Assembly: GCF_023115355.1 (NCBI RefSeq)
Contig: NZ_CP096021.1
Span: 248,001 to 312,000, forward strand
DNA from: Halocatena salina
GTDB taxonomy: Archaea; Halobacteriota; Halobacteria; Halobacteriales; Haloarculaceae
Length of the DNA: 64,000 nt
Direction: 5' to 3'
The notes under the pieces were generated by a model, which was not told the origin of the DNA, searched no databases, and saw only the letters and a program-made list of their open reading frames with translations. This document shows positions 8,958 through 17,390 of the stretch, one piece after another (within the stretch, counting starts at the first letter, position 1; each line of letters begins with the position of its first letter). The translations under genes were made by a program, and so were the position numbers.

Positions 8958-9206
8958 ATGGAAAAGAGAAATACGCACATATGGAATACGAAAGCGGCTG
9001 TATTGACGATCCTCGGCGTCATCGTGGCACTTCTCGGGATGTTATGGGTAGTTCAGGGCCTTGGAATCATCCAGATAGGTCCTATTTTGTGCATCACAGA
9101 CTGCGAACCGATCACTGGTAGATCAGTACAATGGACAGCCATCGGTGCGATGGCTTTGTTCGGGGGAAGCGTCATTGTCCGGGCGGGACTGAGACGCGTG
9201 AATTGA
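8958..9206 (+). CDS. Small two-helix membrane protein
   Basis: 82 residues. Two transmembrane helices are clear: VLTILGVIVALLGMLWVVQG (about 15-34) and WTAIGAMALFGGSVIVRAGL (about 59-78), separated by a short loop with two cysteines (LCITDCEP). Small haloarchaeal membrane proteins of this layout are common and unnamed. The paired cysteines in the loop could form a disulfide if the loop faces outward. It is divergent from the HTH_10 gene at 8106-8795. Confidence 0.72.
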   Translation: MEKRNTHIWNTKAAVLTILGVIVALLGMLWVVQGLGIIQIGPILCITDCEPITGRSVQWTAIGAMALFGGSVIVRAGLRRVN

Positions 9207-9596
9207 TAATAATTCCTACCGGAGTCCTTACGAAAGTCAACCGTGTCCTGAAGCCAGATGGGTAGTTTCGATTTCTCGAACACGTCCAGTCGAACGGACG
9301 ATCTGGATCGCAGCAGGTCCCTTCGCTCTCGAAATCGAAACGCTGAGTATCAGTGTTAGCCCGTCTCGATCCTTCAGGCGCGAAACTCCCGCCGCTCTGA
9401 CCTCCCTAACCACAGTCATCGGGTCGCCAGATTCCGGAACTGTATGAATTTGTACGCAGTACCACTCTTCTCCAGCCCCGTTCTGAAGACCTAGGGTTTA
9501 CTAGCTGCTGATTTATAAGTTCTGAATCCAACCCATTCGCTACGGCGTGCCGTATGAGGCCAACGGACGATGGCGCCTGCCACGAGTCTTCAGGTA
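9207..9596. other. Intergenic, nothing recognised
   Basis: 390 bases between a small membrane-protein gene and the 3' end of the MFS gene. No supportable frame or RNA gene seen. Confidence 0.45.
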
Positions 9597-10835
9597 TCAC
9601 TTCGTGATTTGCTGGTCAGATCCGAGCGTAGACTCGGTCGGTGGCGTGACAAACACCGCTGCGAACGCGAATCCAATCGCCGCCATTCCCAACACCATCC
9701 CGACGCCGAGAAACATCACTCCGAGCCCGACCGTCTCATTCACCGGGCGAACCACGAGTGGGGACAGGAACTGTCCGAGAAAGAACGCGCTGGTCAGAAG
9801 ACTAAGTGCCCGCCCGCGAACGGATTCCGGGGTGACTGCCGCGATCCATGCATTGAGATTCGTCAGGAGAAACCCGCTTCCGGTCCCCGCGACCGCTAGA
9901 CCAGCGACAACGCCGAACACCGTCCCACTCACCCCAATCACGGCATATCCAATACTCATGAGCCCGAACGTGAGTGAAACAATACCGATCACACTCAAGG
10001 ACCGACGGATACGACCGTACAGCAGCGAAGCGATCCCACCGGCACCCGTCGATGCTGCTAACGCAGCACCGATCACCGTGCCACTTGCTCCAGTCCGCGT
10101 TTCGAGATAGAACGGAATCTGGACGGGAGTCATGTAGAAAATGATCTGACCGACCAGTCCGAGCGCGGCGATAAGCCCGAGCGTTCCGAGCGGGAACTCG
10201 GTGAGTGTCCGGCGGACGTCGTCGATACTCGTCGGACGGTCGCTCGTAGGTTCATGGCGGCTTGGTTCCGGTAACGCGAACGTCATCGCTGGCAGGAGCA
10301 CCAACGCCACCGTGTAGACGAGGAAGGGAACCCGCCAGCCGATATCTGCGAGCACGCCTGCGAGCGGCAACAGGACGACGCCGCCAATGGACATAAAGGC
10401 ACCCTGTCGCCCGAGGATCGTATCCCGGTGGTTCTCCTCGTAGTAGTCGGTAATCAGCGCAGTCACAGTCACCATCACGCCCGCAACGGCCAGCCCTAGC
10501 ACCGCTCGACCGACGAGAATCGCTATCAACGAATCCAGCACGAATCCAGAGCCACCAGCGAGTGCGTAGACGACCGTCGAAGCCAGGAGCAACCATCGGC
10601 GGCCGTATCGGTCAGCAAGCGCCCCGATGATGGGTGAACCGACTGCAATGAACAACCCGTGCATCGTGAGGACAAGCCCAACGAGGATTTCCGCGTTCGG
10701 CGCAGTCGCAAACTCCCGCTGAATCGCGGGCAGCGCCGGGGAGATCGTCGCTCCCGCCATGATCGTGAGCATGCTGGCAAGCAACAATGTTCCCTGGGCG
10801 AGCCGCGGATGCGGGAGTTCCATCTCGCCGCTCAT
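9597..10835 (-). CDS. MFS transporter
   Basis: 412 residues, about 12 transmembrane segments, the usual major facilitator length. The loop 2-3 signature is present as GALADRYGRRW (about 71-81), and the N-terminal half has the MSIGGVVLLPLAGVLADIGW stretch typical of DHA1-like drug exporters. It is predicted to be a proton- or sodium-driven efflux or uptake carrier in the cytoplasmic membrane; the substrate cannot be read. It is the last gene of a three-gene operon: its start overlaps the stop of the DUF5519 gene by 4 bases (ATGA), indicating translational coupling. Association with an FMN reductase suggests export of a redox-active or xenobiotic compound (inference). Confidence 0.92.
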   Translation of the reverse strand: MSGEMELPHPRLAQGTLLLASMLTIMAGATISPALPAIQREFATAPNAEILVGLVLTMHGLFIAVGSPIIGALADRYGRRWLLLASTVVYALAGGSGFVLDSLIAILVGRAVLGLAVAGVMVTVTALITDYYEENHRDTILGRQGAFMSIGGVVLLPLAGVLADIGWRVPFLVYTVALVLLPAMTFALPEPSRHEPTSDRPTSIDDVRRTLTEFPLGTLGLIAALGLVGQIIFYMTPVQIPFYLETRTGASGTVIGAALAASTGAGGIASLLYGRIRRSLSVIGIVSLTFGLMSIGYAVIGVSGTVFGVVAGLAVAGTGSGFLLTNLNAWIAAVTPESVRGRALSLLTSAFFLGQFLSPLVVRPVNETVGLGVMFLGVGMVLGMAAIGFAFAAVFVTPPTESTLGSDQQITK

Positions 10836-11248
10836 GTGACTCTCACCTCATTGAACACGTCTTCCAACGTGTCGCTCATGCTCAATTGGATGAGTGCTGC
10901 GTCGATATCGACTCCATCTTCCAGGGAGCGTTCCTCACGCTTTCGCATCGTGATCACGTGGTAAAGATACGCGACGCGGAGGAGCCAGAGTGCTCCCTCG
11001 ACGTCTTCTTCCGACTGAATCCGATAGGACACCCACCCGGAATCGGGCATGACGTGGTGTTTTTCGGCCCGTTCCTCTGCGATGAGGACGTCATGGACAC
11101 GTTTGGCGAACGGGATGTCAACGAGCCTGCCGCGGTGGACGTGGCTAATCTCCCGCCCATCGAGGACGAATTCACGGCCACCGCCACGGTCGTGCGAATT
11201 GACTTCGACTCCGGGCCACGCACTGACGGCGGATTCGACCGAATTCAT
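10832..11248 (-). CDS. DUF5519 (luciferase-like domain) family protein
   Basis: 138 residues. The run VSAWPGVEVNSHDRGGGREF, the LDGREISHVHRGRLVDIPF segment and the HHVMPDSGWVSYRI segment are typical of the small DUF5519 family, proteins with a helical C-terminus and no established activity. It overlaps the gene before it and the gene after it by 4 bases each, so it is the middle member of a tightly coupled operon between an FMN reductase and an MFS transporter. No signal peptide or membrane segments are seen, so it is likely cytoplasmic. Confidence 0.8.
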   Translation of the reverse strand: MNSVESAVSAWPGVEVNSHDRGGGREFVLDGREISHVHRGRLVDIPFAKRVHDVLIAEERAEKHHVMPDSGWVSYRIQSEEDVEGALWLLRVAYLYHVITMRKREERSLEDGVDIDAALIQLSMSDTLEDVFNEVRVT

Positions 11249-11832
11249 ACGTCAGCCTCCGGGGTAGTGCCGACAGCAGATAGGACAAACTGTTCGGCAT
11301 GGTCAACGACTGCTTCGACGAACGTCTCGAAGCGGTCCTCGTACGTCTCGTCGATGAGGGTGCCGTCCTCGTCGAAGACATCACGCACGTTCGAGACGGG
11401 CAGGTCAGGGCCGGGATGGGCGTTGAACTCCAGCGTGATATCGTGGAGATGACTGAGAGCTCTGACGCCGCCGAATCCACCCGCTGAAACGGTGACGTAC
11501 GAAAACGCTGTGTCCTCGTATTCAGGATACAGGTGATCGAGCAGGTTCTTCAGCGTGCCGGGAATTGAGTGGTTGTACTCCGGTACGACGACAACGAGTG
11601 CATCCGCCGCCTCGACTTCCTGGCCGAATGCGTCCACATTAGGGTGTGGGTCGCTAATCGCGTCCCGCCGATTCCTGAACAACGGAATCTCGTAGTCCTT
11701 CATATCGAAGAGTTCGACATCGTGGCCGTTCTCACGGAACCGATCGGTGACATACCGAGCAGGGTGGATCGAACTCCGTCCGTCTCGGATCGTTCCCTGC
11801 ACGACGAGGATTTGCAGCGAGGGAGCGGTCAT
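11245..11832 (-). CDS. NADPH-dependent FMN reductase family protein
   Basis: 195 residues, flavodoxin-like fold of the NADPH-dependent FMN reductase family. Visible marks are the N-terminal beta strand and phosphate loop (LVVQGTIRDGRSS, FMN phosphate binding), the PEYNHSIPGTLKNLLDHL motif (about 84-101) that is almost diagnostic, and SAGGFGGVRAL. It reduces FMN or quinone/azo/nitro compounds with NAD(P)H in the cytoplasm. It is the first gene of the operon continuing with DUF5519 and the MFS transporter. A perfect GTGAATATATTCAC palindrome lies 132 bases upstream; the same motif occurs near other redox and acyl-CoA genes in the window. Confidence 0.92.
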   Translation of the reverse strand: MTAPSLQILVVQGTIRDGRSSIHPARYVTDRFRENGHDVELFDMKDYEIPLFRNRRDAISDPHPNVDAFGQEVEAADALVVVVPEYNHSIPGTLKNLLDHLYPEYEDTAFSYVTVSAGGFGGVRALSHLHDITLEFNAHPGPDLPVSNVRDVFDEDGTLIDETYEDRFETFVEAVVDHAEQFVLSAVGTTPEADV

Positions 11833-12381
11833 CGTCCCTCAACTGTCCTTTGAATTTGCGTTCTGTCTTGGTAGATCTCGGGCTGTTCGTTGGGGCTACC
11901 GGTTCGATGGTAGCTTGATGGCACCATGAGTGAGAGAAGAGGAGAGCGCACTGTGGAAATTCGCGTGAATATATTCACCTCCGGAGGTGACGGTCATACC
12001 TGTACGTCTTTTTGAGAGTTCATCAGCGTCCGGTTTACCTCAGATTCAGTAGGGGAGCAATATAGTGCCGGACGTACGGTATGACAGGCCCGTCAGCGTG
12101 CACTCGACAGGGATGGATGGATCCCACGCGTCCACGAGTGCTCTCTTTCAACAGGTACATCCGACACTATAATAGGCCTCTTTCCGATCGCAATTCCTCT
12201 ATATCGTCCTCGACCTGTGGGTCGTGAGGAAGCCAAGCAGGGTTTGCTCAGATAGAGTTAGCACTAGATGACTAGTCTCTTCCGTTCACTGGCATCTACT
12301 TTTTCGAAGCTGAAAGGCGAATAAACGTGCGTGAGTGACTCCGAAACGACGACCGGCGAGTTTAGACGAGCGTAAGCATGT
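11833..12381. other. Intergenic region holding operator copy 1
   Basis: About 550 bases between the FMN reductase start and the 3' end of the thioredoxin-reductase-like gene. Apart from the palindrome at 11964 I see no gene or RNA. Confidence 0.45.
11964..11977. promoter_or_regulatory. Palindrome GTGAATATATTCAC, copy 1
   Basis: Perfect 14-bp palindrome preceded by CGC, upstream of the FMN reductase-DUF5519-MFS operon. The 17-base string CGCGTGAATATATTCAC is repeated exactly at 16025-16041. Probably a transcription-factor site. Confidence 0.55.
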
Positions 12382-12948
12382 TCACTCTGCGTCCGCGGGG
12401 GTGTCGAAGTCGTGGAAGTGCTCACCCTTTTCTTTCGTGAGGATGTTGAGCGCGGCGGCAGCGCCGTCTCCCGCAGAGATAATTGCCTCCCATTCCTCGG
12501 CACGCACCATCGCCCCCGTCGCGTAGGCGTTCGCAACGCTCGTCTCCATCGTCACATCCACGTCTACGATGTCTTCATCCGTGAACGCACAGCCGAGGGA
12601 TTCGGCAAGCCTACGCTTCGCCCCTGTTGCCAGCACGACATAATCGGCCACGTATCCGTTCTCGTCGGACGTGACGGTGAAACCGGATGTGCCGTTTTTG
12701 ACGTCCGTCACGAGCTCGCCCTGTTTTCTATCCACGTCGAACTCGTCCACCTGTGCGCGCGCCGTCTCCATGAATGCAGTGCCGTCCGCACTCTCGATAC
12801 CGAGGTAGTTGAAGAGATGGGCCTTGTGCAGCCAGGTTTCATCAACGTCGAATACAACGGTATCGAGATCGTTTTTCGCGGTGAACAGTGCGGCGCTCAG
12901 TCCTGCAGGACCGCCGCCAACGATGGCGACATCAGTCATTTCTGCCAT
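12382..12948 (-). CDS. Short thioredoxin-reductase-like FAD-dependent oxidoreductase
   Basis: 188 residues (185 from the alternative ATG three codons on). The N-terminus has the FAD-binding Rossmann motif VAIVGGGPAGLSAALF (about 7-22). A second conserved stretch reads DYVVLATGAKRR, and the C-terminal TSVANAYATGAM(V) segment is the FAD-contact motif of thioredoxin reductases. The protein is only about 60% of normal length and lacks both the NADPH-binding domain and the redox-active CxxC, so it is not a classical thioredoxin reductase. Such single-domain forms are known in haloarchaea, with unknown role. It is divergent from an HTH_10 gene across 88 bases carrying a near-palindrome. Confidence 0.85.
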   Translation of the reverse strand: MAEMTDVAIVGGGPAGLSAALFTAKNDLDTVVFDVDETWLHKAHLFNYLGIESADGTAFMETARAQVDEFDVDRKQGELVTDVKNGTSGFTVTSDENGYVADYVVLATGAKRRLAESLGCAFTDEDIVDVDVTMETSVANAYATGAMVRAEEWEAIISAGDGAAAALNILTKEKGEHFHDFDTPADAE

Positions 12949-12985
12949 GAGCGACTAGTGGATGAGCATCGTTGTGATTTTGAGC

Positions 12986-12999
12986 ATGAATATTTTCAC
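12986..12999. promoter_or_regulatory. Near-palindrome ATGAATATTTTCAC, copy 2 of the shared motif
   Basis: Matches 12 of 14 positions of GTGAATATATTCAC and lies midway in the 88-base gap between the divergent thioredoxin-reductase-like gene (start 12948) and HTH_10 gene (start 13037). A TATA-like TACTTAAG follows at about 13001-13008, around 30 bases before the HTH_10 start, fitting a leaderless transcript. Confidence 0.45.
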
Positions 13000-13036
13000 A
13001 TACTTAAGAGGGTCGTCATGCAACTACTAGGCGGTT

Positions 13037-13687
13037 ATGCCTCGCGTACAACTCACGTTCGACGCTGCAGCACGCGACGATCCACTGGCTGCGATTTCGA
13101 CCGAGCTGCCCGACGAAGAATTCAGCATACTATCGAGCCATCCCACGGACGATGGGATACTCGGGCTTGTAGAACTCGACACGCCTGATCCGGACACGGT
13201 CGCTCAACACTTCGAGGACGCCCCAGAGATGTCGTACGAGGTGCTGCACAACGATGGACAGACGCTGGTGATTCAGTATTTGATCCCGGAAACGGAATCG
13301 AATCGAGCACTTCGCGCCTCGGGAATCCTGCCGCGATTCCCCGCACACTTGCAAGATGGGTGGTTGACAGCCGAGCATACTGCCTCACACGAGCGGGTAT
13401 CCCAGTTCCCGACAGAGATGGATTCTGCAGGTATCCCGTATCAGATCCAGTCGATCACACAAGCGTACGACCCGACCGAATTGCTCACGGCCCGACAACA
13501 CGAATTCATCATCGAAGCGGTCGAGCGTGGATACTACGATAGTCCCCGTGAGTGTACCCTCACGGAACTGGCAGACGGGTTCGGTGTGAATCCATCGGCT
13601 GCAAGCGGCGTGCTCCACCGCGCGGAAGAAACGATTATCAAGGAAGCTGTCGGTGAGTCATCGGTCGAAGCAGACGAGAACCAATAG
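13037..13687 (+). CDS. Bat-like (HTH_10) transcriptional regulator
   Basis: 216 residues. N-terminal input domain (about 1-150) of the haloarchaeal type that begins with a beta strand (PRVQLTFDAAARD); C-terminal HTH_10 (about 153-205): LTARQHEFIIEAVERGYYDS, then LTELADGFGVNPSAASGVLH. A frameshifted paralogue sits 1 kb downstream (14722-15403). The gene is divergent from a thioredoxin-reductase-like flavoprotein, and the shared gap contains a variant of the window's repeated palindrome, so this protein is the best candidate for the factor that binds the motif (inference). Confidence 0.9.
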   Translation: MPRVQLTFDAAARDDPLAAISTELPDEEFSILSSHPTDDGILGLVELDTPDPDTVAQHFEDAPEMSYEVLHNDGQTLVIQYLIPETESNRALRASGILPRFPAHLQDGWLTAEHTASHERVSQFPTEMDSAGIPYQIQSITQAYDPTELLTARQHEFIIEAVERGYYDSPRECTLTELADGFGVNPSAASGVLHRAEETIIKEAVGESSVEADENQ

Positions 13688-13735
13688 CCGGGATAGAGAC
13701 TTTTCTATGAGTTGCCTGGTTCGGCATCAATCTCG

Positions 13736-14689
13736 TCAGCTCCTGGCGAACCTTTCGATAGCGCTGTGTTTGTATTCGGTCATCGTGTCACTGCCAGTGT
13801 GCCCGGAGTCATCGACAACGATTAGTTCGGCATCGGGCCAAGCGCGGTCTAACTCCCACGCAGTCTCAAGCGGTGCGGCCAAATCGAGACGACCGTGAAT
13901 GAGAACGCCTGGAATGTCGCTTAAGCGGTCGGCGTTGCGGAGGAGTTCCCCCTCCTCCAGCCACGCCCCGTTCGAAAAGTAGTGCGAGGCGATGCGCACG
14001 AACGAGAGCTTCTCATCGAGCGAGCGGCCAGCAAAGACGTTCGCCGTTCCGTTCGGTTCCTCAGAGATGATCGTGTCTTCCCATGCACACCACTCGTTCG
14101 CGGCTCGTTTCCGAACCTCTTGATCAGGGTCATCCATGAGGCGGGCATAGCCAGCGACAATATCGCTGTAGTGGGTATCGGGCACCGTTCGAAATCGCTC
14201 CCATTCCTCTGGGAAGAATCGAGACATGCCGTGGTAGAGCCAGTCGATCTCGGAACGCCGAGTGGTAGTAACGCCCGTGATGACGATTTCCGAGACTCGA
14301 TCCGGATGTCGCTCAGCGTAGGCGAGGAGTAGCGTCGAGCCCCACGAAGCACCGGACAACAGCCAGCGTTCGATACCGAGGTGTTCACGGAGCTGTTCCA
14401 TATCTGCGAGAAGATGCTCGGTTGTGTTCGAATTCATGTCCGTTTCGAGGTCGCTTGCGGGAGGTGTGCTACGTCCGCACCCGCGTTGGTCGAACAGAAC
14501 TACCTGGTAGCGCTCGGGATCGAAATCTTGGCGGTGGCGTGGTGAACATCCCAATCCCGGGCCACCGTGAACCACGAGAGCAGGCTTACCCTTAGGGTTG
14601 CCACAGACTTCCCAGTACACGTGATTCCCATCCCCAACATCGAGCATTCCGTTGTCGTATGGCTCGGTGGGTGGGTAGAGTTCAGTCAT
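13736..14689 (-). CDS. pip: Prolyl aminopeptidase (alpha/beta hydrolase)
   Basis: 317 residues from the ATG at 14689, chosen because family proteins start just before the YPPTEPYDNGMLDV segment; the upstream in-frame ATG at 14812 lies inside the divergent gene. It cleaves N-terminal proline from peptides in the cytoplasm. Diagnostic motifs are HGGPGLGCSP (oxyanion loop), FDQRGCGRSTP, the nucleophile elbow GASWGSTLLLAYAERHPDRV, the acidic residue in IHGRLDLAAP and the histidine in DDSGHTGSD. Length and motif order match bacterial Pip. It is divergent from a broken HTH_10 gene over only 32 bases, so the two probably shared a regulatory region. Confidence 0.93.
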   Translation of the reverse strand: MTELYPPTEPYDNGMLDVGDGNHVYWEVCGNPKGKPALVVHGGPGLGCSPRHRQDFDPERYQVVLFDQRGCGRSTPPASDLETDMNSNTTEHLLADMEQLREHLGIERWLLSGASWGSTLLLAYAERHPDRVSEIVITGVTTTRRSEIDWLYHGMSRFFPEEWERFRTVPDTHYSDIVAGYARLMDDPDQEVRKRAANEWCAWEDTIISEEPNGTANVFAGRSLDEKLSFVRIASHYFSNGAWLEEGELLRNADRLSDIPGVLIHGRLDLAAPLETAWELDRAWPDAELIVVDDSGHTGSDTMTEYKHSAIERFARS

Positions 14690-14721
14690 GTCTGAGACTC
14701 TGGAGAAGGTGGTGCTAAACC

Positions 14722-15403
14722 ATGCCAATTGTGGTTTGGGTTCGTGTCGAATTCGTTGGTGGAATTCTCGACCGAGCATCCGGACGATGTGTTTCGGATG
14801 CTTTCCTCTCATCGCATGGAAGATGGGCTACGGGTAGTCGTCAACGCTGAAACCCCCAACTCGGAGGATCTCTCCCGGACACTCGATGAAGCACCGGAGG
14901 TGCACTCGTATGAGGTGTTACGGACGAATCAGGACGGGAGGCTGCTCCAGTTAAAAGCCGCTGAACACGCACCGCGTGTCGCAGCGCGGACCGCGGGAAT
15001 GCTCCCGCAGTATCCGATGATTTTTGCGCGATGGATGGCAAACCATCGAAACGATCACCTCGTGGGAGCGGCTCTCGCAGCTCAAAGCCGAATTCGAGCA
15101 GGCCGATGTCGCGTTCGAAGTGCTCTTAGTCACCCGATCCGTCGAGATGACCGACCTTTTGACTGATCGACAATGGGAGGTACTTACTGAAGCCATCACA
15201 CGTGGCTACTACGATAGCCCGCGTGAGTGTTCTCTCACTGACCTCCGGACGCCCTCGATATTAACTCATCAGCGGTGAGTGGTATTCTCCACCGTGCTGA
15301 AGAGCAGATTATCAAAGCGTTCGCCGCCGAGGCCAAACATGTTGATGGCCTCGTCTTACAAGTAACGTCTGATCGCTGTATGGGAAGTCGGAAATTCACA
15401 TGA
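14722..15403 (+). pseudogene. Frameshifted HTH_10 regulator, paralogue of 13037-13687
   Basis: The gene starts MPIVVWVRVEF, then loses frame three times (frames 1, 2, 3 and back to 2). Pieces read in order: FRMLSSHRMEDGLRVVVNAE, VHSYEVLRTNQDGRLLQLKA, MLPQYPMI; then SWERLSQLKAEFEQADVAFE, LTDRQWEVLTEAITRGYYDS; then SSAVSGILHRAEEQIIKAF. Each piece aligns with the intact paralogue. The order and near-complete length show a once intact regulator inactivated by small indels. It is divergent from prolyl aminopeptidase. Confidence 0.85.
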
Positions 15404-15448
15404 CCGGTTAGGATATCTACCGGGTGTTTGGTCCGATCGATCGTGGGA

Positions 15449-15883
15449 TCATTCCTCTTCTTGCCAGTCCATTGTTGGTACTGCCCCAAGCTGCTGGAAC
15501 CAAGTCAGTGAGTCCATTACTGGCCACACTTCTTCTATCTGTCCGTCCGACACTCGGAGTATCATTGTCGTTTCTACCTCTACCTGCCGCCCTGTTGCTG
15601 CTATTCCGAGATACTCTCCCTGATGTGTGCCTCGTATTGTGGCTCGAACCCCAACCTTGTTCCCGTCTCCAAACATGTCTTCCACGTCGAACGTCAGGTC
15701 AGGAAACGCCTTGCGTAGCACCGTCGACTGAACTTCGATAAAGCTCTCCCTGCCTCGGAGCGTTTGCAACCCATGGATGACGAAGTCGGGTGCGAGTATC
15801 TCGTCAGCGACAGCGAAGTTATCGTCGCTCAAGATCTCTTCAACGTAGCGATCGACGATCTGTGTCTCAGAATCTGTCAACAT
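15449..15883 (-). CDS. SnoaL-like (polyketide cyclase-type) small protein
   Basis: 144 residues with the NTF2-like cone fold pattern of SnoaL/ester-cyclase proteins: an N-terminal helix (VDRYVEEILSDDNFAVADEI), FVIHG, then the family-typical VLRKAFPDLTFDVEDMFGDG, GTHQGEYLGIAATGRQVEV and DGQIEEVWPVMDSLTWFQQL. Haloarchaea carry many of these; some isomerise or cyclise small molecules, most are uncharacterised. No signal peptide. Its start lies 144 bases from operator copy 3 (16027-16042), which it shares divergently with a broken acyl-CoA dehydrogenase. Confidence 0.88.
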   Translation of the reverse strand: MLTDSETQIVDRYVEEILSDDNFAVADEILAPDFVIHGLQTLRGRESFIEVQSTVLRKAFPDLTFDVEDMFGDGNKVGVRATIRGTHQGEYLGIAATGRQVEVETTMILRVSDGQIEEVWPVMDSLTWFQQLGAVPTMDWQEEE

Positions 15884-16026
15884 CGTCTGGTTCTCCAGGT
15901 CGAGATTGGTACTCTATGCACCGCAGCTTCGAATCGATTCGCCCAGCCTGTCCTCGGTTTCTGTCGTGCGTTCAGTGGCATTGCGACCACGAGATCTACT
16001 ACGAAGTAAGGTAGTATGGAGACTCG

Positions 16027-16042
16027 CGTGAATATATTCACG
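16027..16042. promoter_or_regulatory. Palindrome CGTGAATATATTCACG, copy 3
   Basis: Perfect 16-bp palindrome in the 308-base gap between the divergent SnoaL-like gene (start 15883) and the decayed acyl-CoA dehydrogenase (start 16192). Its central 14 bases equal copy 1 at 11964-11977. Confidence 0.58.
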
Positions 16043-16191
16043 GACATTCGATCTCGGATGAGTGATTTGTTCTATGCAGTTGAGGGAATTTCAGCTGCTA
16101 AGAAAATCTTCGATACTGGTCGTGCGCGAGCAATCTATCCTCCTGACTTCAGTCCGAAAAACCATGTTACCTGTCTCCAATAGTGTCGCAT

Positions 16192-17013
16192 ATGCAGTTC
16201 GCGTATACGGTTCTCAACAAGCACTTCGCAACGAGGTTCGGGAATTTGCGCAGAACGAGATCCGTCCCGATGCTATCGAACTCGATCAAAACGAGGAATA
16301 CCCGGCAGCAATCCTGACGGAACTCGGCGACCGACGGCTCACAGGTATCACGCTTCCGGAGGAATATGGGGTCGAGACGAGGGATTCGTCGAATTAGCCA
16401 TCATGACCGAGGAATTCTCCGCTGGCCTCATGTCAGTCGCCAGTTCGCTCGCGCTTCATCTCGGTGTCGCCACTGTCATTGAGCGCTTCGGAACTGACGA
16501 GCAGAAAAACGAGTTTCTCCCCGAAATGGCTATGTACGACCGGGTAGGTGCGCTAGGATTGAGTGAGTCAAACGCCGGGGCGAACAAACTGGAGATGGAA
16601 ACGACCGCCGAACGTGATGGCGAGGAGTGGATCCTCAACGGTCACAAGGAGTGGGTGACAAACTTCCTTGATGCCGATACCGTGTTGACGTATGCGAAGA
16701 CCGAGCCGGAAGAGGATGCTCCACATAACATCAGCGCGTTTCTCGTGCCGACCGACGCGTTCGAGGTCGATACCGTGTGGGAGACGCTCGGAGCCTGGAG
16801 CGTGAAATCCCCACGGGTTGCCTTAGATGATGTTCGCGTGCCCGCAGACCGGCTAGTGACGAAAACGAGGCCTACGTCCAGCGGGGAGGGATCAACATCG
16901 GTGTGAACGTCCCCGCTCGGGGCGTTGGAATCGCGCGCGCAGCATTTAATGATACAGTCGCGTATACGGACTGGCCGAATCTCGTACGCGCTCGGTGCTC
17001 AGTGTCGGAATAA
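16192..17013 (+). pseudogene. Frameshifted and truncated acyl-CoA dehydrogenase
   Basis: Starts at ATG 16192 (MQFAYT), loses frame almost at once, then reads ALRNEVREFAQNEIRPDAIE, a one-base loss in the EEYGG(R)DEG loop, ELAIMTEEFSAGLMSVASSL, GALGLSESNAGANKLEMETT, and after another shift AYVQRGGINIGVNVPARGVG. Homology to the intact enzyme at 3403-4542 then stops at the DTVAYT position, and the C-terminal third of the enzyme, including the active-site region, is absent. The copies differ at many positions, so this is an older paralogue and not a recent duplicate. Confidence 0.9.
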
Positions 17014-17049
17014 ATATTCGTGGACCATTATGCCAGGAGTACAATAACC

Positions 17050-17390
17050 TCACTCGAGCGGTCCTCGCTGCCATTGCGAGAGATCCTCGTAGTGGGCGGC
17101 GATTTGCTCAGCGCACTTTGCAGGTGTTGCTCTTTCGGTGTTGACCTCCATGCCGTATTCGACACCAGCGTGGAACTCATCGAACTGCTGGCGAGAGAAA
17201 CCAACGTCGAGCAGGAGGTCTGGACCGCTCGCGTGCCTTGAGAACATTGAGGGGACACCTGACACCAACGAGAACGGTATCGTATCCACTCAGTAGCTCT
17301 GCGTCGAGATCTGCTCGAGGTGGTCGGTGATGACGTTGTTCCCGCACTCGCCGCTGCCGCGACTGCTCAATGGTACGGATGGATGATTCA
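17050..17390 (-). pseudogene. Relic of a chloramphenicol-phosphotransferase-like kinase
   Basis: Minus-strand pieces read AAASAGNNVITDHLEQIST, then (shifted) LLSGYDTVLVGVRCPLNVL, then (shifted) FSRQQFDEFHAGVEYGMEVN and TERATPAKCAEQIAAHYEDL. The order and motifs match the C-terminal two thirds of the CPT family (P-loop phosphotransferases related to chloramphenicol 3-O-phosphotransferase). The N-terminal P-loop half is missing; the piece abuts an intact, different P-loop kinase gene. Confidence 0.62.
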
